From: Prorocentrum cordatum
Taxonomy: Eukaryota > Sar > Dinophyceae > Prorocentrales > Prorocentraceae
NCBI GenBank assembly: GCA_963575745.1
Contig: CAUYUJ010020170.1
Location: 427,187 to 491,186 of the forward strand
Direction: 5' to 3'
DNA: 64,000 bases
Positions 32,532 through 43,853 of this stretch are shown here, piece by piece. The notes below the pieces were generated by a model. That model did no database searches and was not told the origin of the DNA. It saw nothing but the letters and a program-made list of their open reading frames with translations. The stretch's first letter is position 1; every line of letters begins with the position of its first letter. A program made the position numbers and the translations under genes.

Positions 32532-35238
32532 GGTTATGAGCCCAAGAATGCACCCCAACGAAGGCATCCCCAGCGGTTTGCAGGCAACCTGCCAGATCTG
32601 CACCCATATGACCTTCGAGCCCGCCGTGTGCGCCAGGTGCGGGACGTATGGGCACCCTGTGCGCTTGGGGCTCGAACGCTTCTGCGTTTTTTCCTTCTGC
32701 TCGCAGTGCATCCCGGAGGTCACCGCCGAGTACGCCCCCTCGCTTCCTTCCAGGATTCTCAGCGCCGGGAGAGTTGGAGGCGCAGCATCACTGATCAGAT
32801 CTCTACGCGGCAGTCCAGGGCCGCGGAGGCCGTCGGGATGAGTTCGACGTTCGGCGTAGTCGTCGGCGGAACCTTGGCGACGGCGGCAGGTGCTGCGGCA
32901 GGTCTCGCCCAGGGAGCGGTTCGAGGTGCTGTCGAGGTGGTTTCGACGCCGCGTGCTGCGCTGCCGCCGCCAACGCCAACAGTGGCAGCCGCAGCTGCAG
33001 CAGCTCAGCCTCCGCAGCCGCTGCGTGGTCGGGTAGGGCAACCTTCCGATAGCGCAGCGTGCTTGGCTGACCCGCCGCCCCAGCCAGCCCTGGCAGACAC
33101 ACCGCCGCCACCAGAGCCACCAACATCATCCCCGAGGATGAGGCGATCGCGATCCCAGGATACGCTGGCAGCGCCGAGGCGCGCGCATTGCGTGGCCTGC
33201 TGGACCGCCAATCGGGGACACCGAGAGCACCTGTACTCAGGGGACTGCCATGTCATTATTGGGATGTTTCTCTGGGGGTCGCGCCCTCCGCCGGCGACGC
33301 CCCTGCGGCGCCGGCGGTGGCAGCGGGAACGCCTGCGCTGGCCGATGCTCTGTGGCGGCCGCGACGGGCTCGCAGGGTGCCCTCTTCGACTCAGCCGCCT
33401 CTGCGGGGGGCGCTGCCCAGAGCCCTGGTGCTCCAGCTGGTTCAGCAGAGGCCAGCAACCCGTCCAACGAGGACCGTTTGGCGCAGCTCGAGAACCAAGT
33501 CAAGACTTTGCAGCAGGACTTCCAGACGGAGCGCGACGAGGTCAAGAGCCCCCTCCAGGTCGCGCGCGCCGCCCAGGAGGACTTCCACAGAGCAGCGGCC
33601 CGCATCGAGACCTTAGAGTTCGAGTGGACCGTCTGGGAGGATGGTGGGAGCGCGCCACACAAGCGCGAGCCGTCTCCGAGCCCGCGCGGCGCAGCCATTG
33701 CTGGATTGATCACCCAGCAGCGTGGAGGCGCCCAGGGGGAGATCCCACTGGTCCAGGTGGGTGGTCCGCGGGAGTTCCAGATGACGCCTCATCTCACTCC
33801 TCGTTCTGGCGACGGTGCTCTCCAGGATGAACAGCAGCCGCGGTGGCAAGAGGCGCCGCCCATGGTCGACCCCCAGGCGCTTGGCGCACCAGTTGTCCGC
33901 GCGCCAGGAGGGGACTTACAACAGCTCGCAACAGGGGGCGGTGCCTCGGCTTGCGCAGGCCTCTACACTCCTCCTGGCACAGAGCTGGCGATGAACACAG
34001 TCATCGAGAACCTCGCGGGAGGGCGTCCTGTGGGTCCCATTCCGGCTACGCACCGTCCGATCGGTGGGAGCGGGCCAGGAGGCGATGTTTGCCTCGTCCC
34101 ATTCCCCGCCCCCGGATCGATGCTGCCTGGTGTCACGACTGTCCAGATGACGGAGCTGCCCGCCTTCGGATGCTCAGCTGCCCCAGCAGCTGCTGCACTC
34201 GCCGACGGGCCCCAGGGCGACCCGATCACAAGTCACAGCGACATCTACACCTTCCTCGCGGGGACGCCACCACGGAGTAACGCGAGCCAGCTTCCACGTG
34301 GGCCGCCAGGCTTCGAGGGTATGAGCGCAGCGCCGGCAGCCGCGTCTCCACCCTCTCCGCTGAGTGGCGGGGCAGCTCCAGCGTCGGCAACGCTCGCGCA
34401 GCCGCGCCAGGAGATCGACATGCCCAGTTCTGCAGCATGGAATGGGTTGCAGACGGTCCAGCCCAGACCGGCTGCGCCATCAGCATCGGTGGCGGGGCCC
34501 AATATGGCTGAATTGAACATGATCATGAAGGCCCTGCAAACGCTTGTCCCCGAGCTTCCCAAGCTCGACCCTGGTGACCCAGGCACGCGGGCGCGCAGGT
34601 TTCAACAGTGGCTCTTGCAAGTTACTCAGGCCTTAGAGCCAGCCGGCTACCACGTTACTTCGTGGTGGAGCTGCATTCGCACGTCGGCTGAAGCCACCCG
34701 CAAGTGTTTGATGTCCACGCCGTTGGACCACAGAGAGCAAGTCTTCCCACGGGAGCCAATGCCGCCGCAGTTTACACAGGTGGAGTCCTGGATGCGCCCT
34801 CGCATTCTGGCGTGCCTTCCGAAGTCCCAGCGGGGGCGGGTCGACCTCCGAGCGCAACAGGGCGTTATCGTTATGTTGTTCTACGCCTCCAAATTCTTTG
34901 CGCCGGGCTCCCCGGGCGAGAAGGACAACCTCGCGCGGGGGATCTTGAACCCGTCCGTCTGGACGAACGCAGGGGCTGCTCAGATCGAGCTCATGCGTTG
35001 GCGGTCAGATGTTAGGGGGATGGTTGCGTTGGGTTGTTCCCCACCCGATCTGATGCTGAACTACCGGGCCCTCGAGTCCATCTTCGGCAACGTTTTCGAC
35101 ACGGCGGAGCCGCAGCTCAATCTGAGGTGGAACCACCTGAAGAACCGGCTGGGCTTGCCACACCTGCCTTGCAGGAGGTCTCCCAGTTCGCCGATGCCGA
35201 GCTCTCTGCGCTCGTGCTCCTGGGCGGGAGCTCCTTGA
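32458..35238 (+). pseudogene. Gag of the copia-like element, frame-shifted
   Basis: Frame 1 (32458-32841) carries a zinc-finger-like CQICTHMTFEPAVCARCGTYGH and FCSQC. Frame 0 (to about 33250) has an Ala/Pro-rich part and AHCVACWTANRGHREH, a possible second finger. Frame 1 (33250-35170) has a predicted coiled coil (DRLAQLENQVKTLQQDFQ, about 33469-33522), a Pro-rich middle and a Gag-like helical domain (KLDPGDPGTRARRFQQWLLQ to FDTAEPQLNLRWNHLK). The first ATG at 32458 is inside the LTR, so the real start may be the ATG at 32537 in the primer-binding site or at 32548. Gag would package the element RNA. Confidence 0.7.
32532..32546 (+). other. Primer-binding site complementary to a Met-tRNA anticodon arm
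   Basis: GGTTATGAGCCCAAG lies immediately after the 5' LTR. Its first 12 bases are the exact reverse complement of GGGCUCAUAACC, the conserved anticodon arm of initiator tRNA-Met. Priming from a half-tRNA cut in the anticodon arm is known for Drosophila copia and yeast Ty5. Confidence 0.65.
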
Positions 35239-36060
35239 ACCCAGGGCTGCCGCTCACCGACGACCAGAAGGCCCGATTGCAGCAGATCAAGGACGCCGAG
35301 AAGAAGAAGGCAGCTTCGGCGCAAGCGGCTGCAGCGACTTCCCCGCCCGCGGCGGCTGCCCGGAGCGCCGGGGCCGCGCGACTTTCCAGCTCGTTGTCGC
35401 CATGGGCCGCGCCCTGCAACAACTGGAAGAAGGGCGAGTGCGCCCGCGGGGTGAGCTGCCACTTCCACCACGCCGGCACCCCTGTGGACCAGAAGCGCTG
35501 CTTCGTATGCGGCTCCACCGAGCGCGTCAGCAGCGCCTGCGCTCGCCCAGGTGGAGGAGCCGACCCTGAGAAGGACACGCACTGGCAGGAGTACCGGGAG
35601 AGGCGCAAGAAGGCGGAGGAAGCCGGGAAGATCGGCAAGGGAGCCACAGGAGGAAAAGACAGAGGCGGCAAAGGAGGGAAAGGAGGCAAGGACAAGGACA
35701 AGAGCAAGGACACCGCTGCGAAGGCGTGCGTCGACCTCGCGATGGCAGCCGCTGGCGACTCGGGCGCCGTTATCAAGTTCCCCAGGGACGGCGTCGCCTT
35801 GGACAGCTGGGCCAACGTGTGGCTCAAGCACGTGAAGGACCAGCCGCAGTCTTACTTCCAGGACAAACTCCAGCTTGCATACGGTGATTGTCTCTGCCAC
35901 AGGGGGGCTTCCAAGAAGGGGGTCCCTATCGTCCACGTGCCGTGGACAGCTTCCGGAGAGAACATCGATTCGTTCCCGGATGGACTCTTTTGGGAACGAG
36001 GGTGCGTCATTCAACGCGGCGATACCCTCGCAGCGCGGAGCCCGAAGGGGCGCGAATTCA
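35160..36060 (+). pseudogene. Nucleocapsid zinc fingers and protease-like motif of copia-like pol
   Basis: Frame 0. A CCCH finger CNNWKKGECARGVSCHFHH (35415-35471) is followed by CFVCGSTERVSSAC, a Lys/Gly-rich basic stretch (35630-35725), and VALDSWANVWLKH (35791-35829). The last resembles the aspartic-protease start DSGAN of dinoflagellate copia elements, with Trp in place of Gly. CCCH fingers in place of the CCHC knuckle are recalled as typical for dinoflagellate copia Gag. The protease assignment rests on this motif and position only. Confidence 0.55.
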
Positions 36061-37846
36061 AGTGCGGACGTGGGGCAGCATTCCGTACATCACCAAGAGC
36101 GAGCTCAACCAGCTTCTTTCCGACCTGCCGGAGTACCACGAGAACGGTCGTTCTGGCAGGCCGGCGCAGGAGCCCGAGGCTGCCCGGGTAGCTTTCGCCG
36201 CGCAGAAGGTTGACCTCGAGCACTTGAAGGGGGGAGCTCCCAACGAGGACCTTTCCAGAATCTGGGCGAAATACTGGAACCTGCCAGATTTGCATTGGCA
36301 AGACAACGTCGAAGTGGCCATCACCCCCGAGCGCTTCGACAGCATGAATCAGAACGTCGTGCAGAAGCCCGGGAAGCCACAGTTGCCAAATCTGTGGGAG
36401 CTCTGCTCAGGCTCAGGCGCCCTCTCGGCACGGGCACGAGACCATAATGTCTTACACCATGGGTGGTTCACAGCGCGGCGACCTGATCAAACCTTGATCC
36501 TGTACGGCATCTTGGTCGTGGGCGTCTTCTGCCTCTTCGCGGCGCCCAACTGCGCCCTCTGGGGAAACGTGGTACACGGCATGTCTCAGGCTCTTCTGGC
36601 AGCCCGCCGGGACTGCGAAGGGCCAGGATTGAAGTTCTCGGCGATGTGTTGTTTCCTCCAGTATCTCATGGGACGGCACTTCTTCATTGAGAACAGTGGC
36701 GCGTCCAAGATGTTCACGGAGAGCCCGCTGAGGGTGCTGAACCAGCTCAAGCTCTACCAGGCCAAGCTGGACCAATGCATGTTCGGGGCAAAGATCGAAG
36801 GACGACGCATCAAGAAGAGCAGCTTGTTTGTTTCCGACCAGCCAACTACAGGTCTGGATACGTTTTGCGACCACAGTCACGATCACCTACACCTTCGAGG
36901 GGCAGGACCAGCAGGATCGAGAACGGCAGCGGTGGCCAGGTACCCCGAGGCCCATTGCGACCATATTCTCATGTCGATTCAGTGTTTTGATGGTCGCACG
37001 GCTGCCACGCTGCAGGATGGGGGGAGGGCGATCCCTTCACATTCATTTTGCGATCCAGACGGTTTCCTGGAGATGAAGAAGGTGGAACAGGTCGCCCATC
37101 GTCTTCAAACGCTTCGTGAAATCGCTAAGACACGCGGCTACGAGGACATCTTCAAGGAGTCGGTGGATCCGTGGATCGAGCAGAACAGTCCGAGGGGATC
37201 CAACACATCCTCCACTGTGGCACAGGGGCCTCCGAGCGAGTTCAACCAGCACTTCGTCGACATGCTCGGCGCCGTGACCAACGGCATCGCGGACCTGGCG
37301 GCCAGTGCATCGGCAGCTGCAGCGGCGGCGACAGCAGCGGCAGCTTCTGCAGCAACAGCGGCAGCCGCAGCTACAGCAGCTCAGCCTCCGCAGCCGTTGT
37401 GTGGTCGGGTAGGGCAACCTTCCGATAGCGCAGCGCGCCTTGTGGACCTGGCGCCCACTGCTGCCGCCAGACCAGGGCGAGTCGGGACAGAGCCGCCGGG
37501 CTGCGTCGACCAGCGCCTGGCCCCCGACCAGGCCGCCGTGGACGAGGCGCTGGCGCAAGGCGAGGGCGTCCAGCCCCAGGTGGCCCCCGCTCTGGGAAAA
37601 ATGCCCCCGGCGGCGCCTGCGGCCGAGCACTCTGTGCCCCGCGAGCCCCAGGATCTGTTCAAAGGCGAGATCCCAGAAAGCTCCTGGCAGAAGCAGAGGT
37701 ACAACCCAGACAGTAAGATTTGGCAGGCAGCGGCAATGCGGAAGCGCCAGCACTACCGACGAACCAACGTTTCCCTCGGAGTCTGCACAGTTGATCTTCC
37801 AGGGCCGCGCGAGCCGTCACCGCGGCCTGGGAGGCGCATCCAGTGA
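36061..37846 (+). pseudogene. MTase-like domain and Ala-rich linker of copia-like pol
   Basis: Frame 2. LWELCSGSGALSARARDHN (36391-36447) is a SAM-loop-like motif. LFAAPNCALWGN (36532-36567) sits at the PC position, FFIENSGASKMF (36681-36716) at the ENP position, and LDQCMFGAKIEGRRIKKSS (36766-36822) at the QCxFG-KR position. The same four motifs in the same order end the DIRS-like element. Position between protease and integrase is unusual for copia outside dinoflagellates. The C-terminal part is an Ala-rich tract (37300-37380) and a Pro-rich region ending in TGA 37844-37846. PNC and ENS differ from canonical residues, so catalysis is doubtful. Confidence 0.55.
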
Positions 37847-37901
37847 GGCATGGTGACATATTTTTGGGTTCTGACCATCCGGCCTGATCGCCCAGACGGC
37901 G

Positions 37902-39701
37902 GTGGAGGCTGCAACGCAGACCGACCCGCAACCTGCACCAACGCCCCCGGCTGACGCCGAGGCAGCGGCAGACGCACCAGCAGCTCCAGACGCAGCCCCT
38001 GTTCAAGTTTTCCCAGAGAGGCCCGCGGAAACATCTGCTGCCAGTGGCGATGATTTCCAGCGGCCGCTCATCTACGCAGCCCTGCTCGGCTCGAAGGCCC
38101 AGGCCGCTGAGGCCATCAAGGACCTCTTGGCGAAGGTCAATGACGACCGCGCCAGGCTGCCGCACACGCTCTACTTCCGCTTGCACAGCGACAGAGGCAC
38201 GGAGTTCGTCAACCGCGACTTCACCGAGCACTGCCAGGAGCACGCGATCCACAAGACAACTGCGCACGGACACGACCCCAATGCGAACGCTTCTGCGGAG
38301 CAAGCGGTCGGGTGCCTCAAGCGCCGGTGTCGATGCTTTCTAAGCGGCGCCCGTCTTCCGACCAACTTCTGGGGAGTCGGCGTTCTGGCGGCTGCGCAGA
38401 TGGAGCGGGCCGACGCCGGCTTCGGATGCTATCCCAGGGTCCCCTTCGGGGCGCGCGGGGTGCTCGTGACCTCCCCGCCGCCCGGGAGCTCGTGGACACC
38501 GCGTGCGGAACCTTGCGCCATCTTCGGCGCCTGCGACCACATCCCAGACGCTTATTGGGTCTACCAGAAAGGATGGATCAAGCCACGGGCCGACGTCCAA
38601 CCGCAGAGACTTTCACAGGACGACCTCGTGTGGGTGAAGCTCAACGTGAGCAGTTGGGATCCTCCCGACCGCCCTCTTGACCCCCCTGACGCGGCAGACT
38701 TCGACGCCGCTGCGGTGCCCAGGCCGCGCCCCCGGGACCTCCTGGCTGCCGCGCGCGAGACGGCCACCTGCGAGGCATGTCTCCAGACGCGCAAAGGCCG
38801 GAGGCAAACCAGACCGCACACCTTGGTCTGGGGGGAGTGCTTGCGGGCGCCACGTCCGTTACAGAGCGTTCATGAGGAAGTCGAGAACTCGCAGAGTCCT
38901 GAGGAAGATTTTCTCCACGAGCCAGCCTTCGAGAGCATAGGCCCCGAGAGCAGGGCCACCGACCCAGGAGATGAAGCGCGGCGGATCCCCAACGACGACA
39001 ATGATGACCAGCAGAGTTCGTTTTTTCAGTTGTCCCGAGCTCGCCAAAGCCTTCTGGAGTGCTTCCCGCACGCTACGCTGGCCTTCGCCATGGCCACATC
39101 TACATCCGCGACGTGGGGTTCGGCTCATTCGACCGTTGACGATTCCACCACGGACCCCGGCGAGGCCGAGTCTTACGACTGGGGCGATATCGAGGCCTCG
39201 TTCTCCGCCGACGACGAGTTGGCCGCGGGACCTGTTCCGCCCCCAGAGGAAGACGCCGAGGCCGCGACAGGCGAGCTGGACGCGCAGAAGGAGACCGAGG
39301 ACAGCCAGCACTCGGAGCTCGAGATGGCAGAGGACGACGAGAAGGACTGCGAGGCACTGCGCCTTTCGAGAACTTCGCGCCGACGGCGGAGACGATGCCG
39401 AGAGCCGTCTATCGTGGCCCGCTTCGTCTGCCATTTGCTCCCGGCGTGGTGCGCAGCAGTGGCGTTTCCAGGGCCAGTGGAACATGTAGAAGGGGATGTT
39501 CTTGAGGCCATGCAGCGGGTCGCCGGCCCAGCGCCAGGCAAGACAGTTGTGCCTCCAGAAGAGATTCGCCGAGCAGTCGGCCCCGACCTCGACTCGTGGA
39601 TCCTCGCCGCCCAGGCGGAGCATGACTCGTTCTTGACACGGGGCGCGATCCAGGTTGCGACGATATCAAGAGATATGGCAAGAGGCCGCTGCCCATGCTG
39701 A
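37902..39701 (+). pseudogene. DD35E integrase of the copia-like element
   Basis: Frame 0. The integrase core shows HSDRGTEF with the second catalytic Asp at 38190-38192, and NASAEQAVG with the Glu at 38298-38300, exactly 35 residues apart. A first Asp may be in SGDDFQRPLIYAALLGSK (near 38045-38098). The N-terminal HHCC zinc site is not seen. A linker rich in Asp and Glu follows (39000-39400), then LDSWILAAQAEHDSFL at the start of RT. The frame breaks near 39690. An integrase joins the LTR ends to target DNA and normally makes the 5-bp duplication seen here. Confidence 0.8.
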
Positions 39702-40400
39702 ACGCATGGTCGCGCACAGACCAGGATTTCCGCAAGCGCCGCACCAGCATAGCCGGAAACCTCCAACAGTTTGACCCCGCAGCGCAGCGCTGGACGGCTC
39801 AGGCTGAGCCATCCAGCATATTCATGGCTGCCAAGCTTGCGGCCACGCGGCACTGGGTGGTGAGCAAACTGGACGTGAAGGGGGCATTCCTCAATGCACC
39901 GCTGCCCTCTGACGAACTCATCCTTGTCCAGCCTCCCGCACAATGGGTCGCCTGGGGCATCGTTGAGCAGGGCGTAGTGTGGAAGCTGAACAGGGCGGCG
40001 CACGGCCTCCGCCAGAGTCCGAAGTGGTGGTCCGACGAAAGGGATCGCAAGCTGAAGCAGCTCAGGTGGACCCACGATGACGACGAGGCCGACGCACAGG
40101 TGTGGAGCATCAGACGGAAGGGACATCCACGTGAATTACATGGTCTTCTATGTGTGTCCGTGGACGACATGCTCCTCCTCACCGAGAAAGGGCCGCGCAG
40201 GGAGGCATTCGTGAAGGCGCTCACCTGTCTGCGGGAGTTTGGGCCCGAGAGAGTCCTCACGCCAGAGGTGCCCCTGACTTTTTTGGGCTTGGACTGGTGC
40301 CAGCGCTCGAACGGAGACATCTACCTCGCCCAGGAGCGGTTCACCAAGGAGCTTGGCGAAGCACGGGATGGACCGTTGCAAATCCATCAAAAGCGTATCC
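39690..40400 (+). pseudogene. Copia-type reverse transcriptase
   Basis: Frame 2. KLDVKGAFLNAPL (39870-39908) holds the first catalytic Asp; VWKLNRAAHGLRQSPKWW (39979-40032) is the copia YGLKQ-like block; CVSVDDMLLL (40151-40180) is the YVDD-like block with both Asp; VPLTFLGLDW follows. The residues needed for polymerisation are present, but the frame ends by a shift near 40390. Confidence 0.85.
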
Positions 40401-41740
40401 ATGGACAAAATTCCTGAGCAGGAGGACCCGCCGCAGCGAGAGCAGCCCAAGGAGCTGCAGGCACACGCCGGGGCCTTGAATTGGCTTGCCACGCGCACCA
40501 TGCCAGATGTGTCCTACTGGACTTCCCTCTTGGCTTCAAGCACCACCAAGTACGGAGCATGGAGCCGCGACCTCGCCCACAAGGTGCTACGGTACCTGGC
40601 AGGGGCAGCCGACCAAGGTCTTCTCCTTACCGCCCAGGGCGACGAGAACGACCTCCGCGTGTACTCAGATGCGGGATTCGCCGGGGCAGCCACCCAGTCG
40701 CAGAATGGTCTGATCATCTGCTGGGGTGGCTCGGTGATCACGTGGCGCTCCAGCCGGGCAGCTCTGTCCGCGCTGTCCACGGCCGAGGCCGAGCTCTGCG
40801 CTGCCGCCTTGGGCTGGCAGGTGACCGAGGGGATTCGCTACCTCCTCTCCACGTTGCACATCTACCCCAACTGCGTCGAGGTCACGATCGACAACCAGGC
40901 TGCTCTCACTGCTGCAAGCTTGGCCGCAACCTGGCGCACTCGTTATTATGCCGTGCGTGCCAAGAGTTTGTTGGAGGAGGGGAAGCAGGGCCGAGTGAAG
41001 CTCAGCCATTGCCATGCCCCACGAAGGAGATGGTCGCCGACGCGCTGACCAAGCTGGCAACGCCCGAGGTGATCAAGGTCCTCATCGATGCCATGGAGGG
41101 GCAGCTCCCTAGCACGGTGGCTGCGCACGCGTCTTCTGTGACACCGGGACGGGCCAACAGGAGCGACGTGGCAGGCGACGGGCCCTCCACGCCCCATCCT
41201 GCGCAACCTCCACGATCAGGCGCTGCAGCAGCACAAGGTGGACCGAGAGGGGGCACTGTGATGTTTGAGGGCATCGCCCACCCGGACGTCCCGCACGACC
41301 ACCCAGTCTGGGGGGAGCTCTTGAGGGCCATGTGTGAGAAGTGGATTCCAGGTTCTGATCTCACCTCGTTGCCAGAGGCGTGCGCGAACTACGCTGACGA
41401 CATGCGCGTGACCTACGCCGCCTTCGCCAGGAACCACGGCATTACCAACGAGCAGCTGCGCGCCGTGATCGAGGCCACGGCGCAGCTGACTGGAGAAGGC
41501 CGTGGAGCCACCTCATCTGCCGCTGGCGCATCAGGAGATGCAGGAGCCGATCGCGCGAATCATCGCCCAGACGCTGAAGCTGGAGAAGAGGCCGGCCCTA
41601 GAAAGAAACGCCGCAGAGGAGCACCGCGAAACAGACTTGGAGCTTCTGAGCGGAGATGGGCGGCACTTGAAAAAGCCATGGACTGTCGTGGGCATCCACA
41701 GCTTCATTTGTCGTGTACTGCGGATGGGGGGAGCTTGTAA
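40353..41740 (+). pseudogene. Copia-type RNase H and pol C-terminus
   Basis: Frame 0 to about 41020: LRVYSDAGFAG (40652-40684), LSALSTAEAELCAA (40764-40805) and VTIDNQAAL (40881-40907) carry three acidic residues of copia RNase H. Frame 2 then gives TKEMVADALTKL (41021-41056), the fourth acidic motif. After that, an extra C-terminal domain of about 220 residues (to 41740), rich in Ala, Glu and Arg, has no recognised function. The frameshift near 41020 separates the last Asp from the rest. Confidence 0.8.
41721..41733 (+). other. Polypurine tract
   Basis: GGATGGGGGGAG lies directly upstream of the 3' LTR. Purine tracts at this place prime plus-strand DNA synthesis in LTR elements. Confidence 0.7.
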
Positions 41741-42576
41741 GTCCATCTGGCACGTATCGCTCATTGTGTTGACAGGTCACTGGGGTCATAACTGCGCATG
41801 CATATTTTGCCTTGAGAACCTGACTGGGGTCAAGGGCGGTGGCGCGCATTGATCAGAATCTCGAGCAATACTGCACACGTCACAGGTGACCCCGTCGTCG
41901 GCATCCATCCTGCCGCCCTCGACTGTCGGGCGGGCGACCGTTCGACAGCCGAGGAGGCACGCGGGAGCGAGGGCTTCCGTGTACTTCATACTTTTATGAA
42001 TTTATACAGTAGTCATGTCATGGACATGTGCATGTGTATTGTATTGTATTTTATTGTATTGTATTGTATTGTCGGCCAGCCTCCGGGGGCTGGCCCCATA
42101 ACTGTACTAGATTGTATTTACAGCCGATGCTCAATACTGCATTTCGCTCAAAGTCGGTGGTCGGGCGGGGAATCCGTTCGATAGTCGACGACGCTCGTGT
42201 CAGAATCAGTGCGGATGTTCTGTTGAAGGCGCGCCCGGTCGAAAGCGGATGGGCCGGCTCGCCCGGAATTCTGACTTCTCCTTCCCGGTGACAAATCACC
42301 AGGGGCGGAAATTGGGGCGCTTATTCGGGCGCGAAATTGTCACGAAACCTTGCGCGAGCCGCGGGACGGATGAGGGTCCGTACCCGTTTTTGGCTCAAGA
42401 CGCGCCTCAGTGCAGTCTGAGGCCACACCAGAAAAAACGAATTCTGCTGGTCATCATTATGATCGTTGGGAGTCCGCCGCGCGACTCTGGCTGTGATCGG
42501 AGATGGCGTCCTCCAGCGCTGGACCGGGTGATTCGATCGCCCCTCTCCGCGGGATCTCCCCGAATCCAGCCACGCG
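41734..42576 (+). repeat. 3' LTR of the copia-like element
   Basis: Aligns end to end with 31701-32531. The 12-bp difference in length is mostly a TATTG microsatellite near 42035-42075. It carries an identical spliced-leader-like block at 42377-42399. Confidence 0.9.
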
Positions 42577-42581
42577 GATCT
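42577..42581 (+). repeat. Target-site duplication GATCT, right
   Basis: Matches 31696-31700. It also restores the LINE reading frame when one copy is removed together with the copia element. Confidence 0.75.
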
Positions 42582-43260
42582 TAACAGGGCGCAAATTCTG
42601 GGGGCTGGCGGCTTTTGGGGTGCCGCTCCCTTCAGCCTCTTTGGGCGTGGGTTCCCGTTACACTGAGTGGCCAATCTATCATGTTCTAGAGCCTCCAACG
42701 ATGTGCGCAGCAGGCGCATACGAACAAGAAAAGCGTTTTGTTTTGCTCTACCAGCGCAAGCCGCTGGCGATCTGGTGCAGGCACTCGTGCGGCCTGGGCT
42801 GCCGCACCTGCCATTTCGTCGGCTACCGTGTTGCCGTAGGCGAGGGTGGCCGAGATTTCATTCTTACAAATGTCATGTTCATCCATGTGCGACGGGATCC
42901 ACAATATTGTGATCGAACCATGTCGTGCGTTGACGTTCCGTCGGAGCCGAGCCCACAAATCAGCATCATGCCCCGTTGGGATATCAAGATGGCCGTTGTG
43001 GTAGTTGTTATAGCATTCTTCGCTGCCCGTGAAGTACACGAGGTCGCTAGTGACACTATCGGCAGCCAGGGACAATGCCATGAGTTCGCCACGCATGACA
43101 GTTTGGCGTATACCCGTCAATGGTCCCCACGTCGCACCTCGAAATGGCACGTCGTTCTTATTGAGGTCGGGGAAAAGGCGACTCCAACGCCGATGCGACG
43201 CAGTGGCGCGACGTTGGCGTCGGGTCCGCCATTCGCGTCTCCGAAGGCGTAGGTGGGGCA
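42577..43260 (-). pseudogene. RNase H domain of LINE ORF2
   Basis: FGDANGGPDANVAPLRRIGVGVAF (43251-43180) corresponds to the TDGS start, with Asp kept. After a frame change near 43130 come MRGELMALSLAAD (catalytic Glu), VYFTGSEECYNN, where the third acidic residue of the usual TDS motif is replaced, ILWIPSH (His) and YGNTVADEMA (last Asp), to 42686. LINE sequence continues in another frame to the insertion point at 42577. RNase H in LINEs removes the RNA strand after first-strand synthesis. The missing Asp suggests loss of activity. Confidence 0.75.
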
Positions 43261-43299
43261 GCGAGTGGTGTGGTCCATGCAGCCGTCGTGTTGATGATC

Positions 43300-43850
43300 A
43301 CATCCATAGTGCTCCCATTGATCCTCTTGTGGCGGTGGTGGTAGGTGTGCCCACTCCGCTGGTAGCAATCCCCGTGTCCAAAAGCATTCGTGCATGTCCC
43401 GCCGGGTGGCTGCTTCTGGACACCGGTGGTTGGTTCCAGTGATGATGGGGTTGCTGCTGTTGCTGTCGCACTCCAGCCGCGGTGGTAGTCGTCCTCGTCG
43501 TAGAGTCCGCACCGTGGGCACTTGGTGGAGGTGGTCGTGGTGGTCTCCTTGGCGACTCGTGCCCGTGTCCACATAGCTCCGACCGCGATGGTGAGCATGA
43601 GGCTGGCGAGGCGAGCGCCGTCCTTGAAACCACCCAAGTGTCGTAGCAGCCTTCGGTATGACAAGTTGCCAACTCCGCGTTGCATTCCCTCGCCGCCGTG
43701 GTGTGCACTGGCTTGTTGCCCCTGCTTGTGCTGTATGCTGGCGTCGAGGTCGTGGAGGAGCTGGTGTGGGGTGTCTGCGTCTGGGAAGCCTGTGAGCTGC
43801 GTGGTGTCGAACTCCCAAGTGTCACCCTTGTCGGGGAGCGCTGGTGGTAG
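43300..43850 (-). pseudogene. LINE linker with zinc-finger-like motif
   Basis: Between RT and RNase H, KCPRCGLYDEDDYHRGW (about 43520-43470) matches the CPxC...H...W finger often found in this place in LINE proteins. The rest is His/Pro/Thr-rich and frame-shifted. Confidence 0.5.
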
Positions 43851-43853
43851 TCG

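Larger units (their letters stand above)
31701..42576 (+). mobile_element. Ty1/copia-like LTR retrotransposon inserted in the LINE
   Basis: Total 10,876 bp: 5' LTR 831 bp, primer-binding site, Gag with zinc fingers, protease-like motif, MTase-like domain, DD35E integrase, RT, RNase H, purine tract, 3' LTR 843 bp. The integrase-before-RT order and the RT/RNase H motifs place it in Ty1/copia. Coding frames change at about eight points, so this copy cannot make an intact polyprotein as assembled. In the first roughly 285 aligned LTR bases I counted 15 substitutions, 13 of them transitions. Confidence 0.95.
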
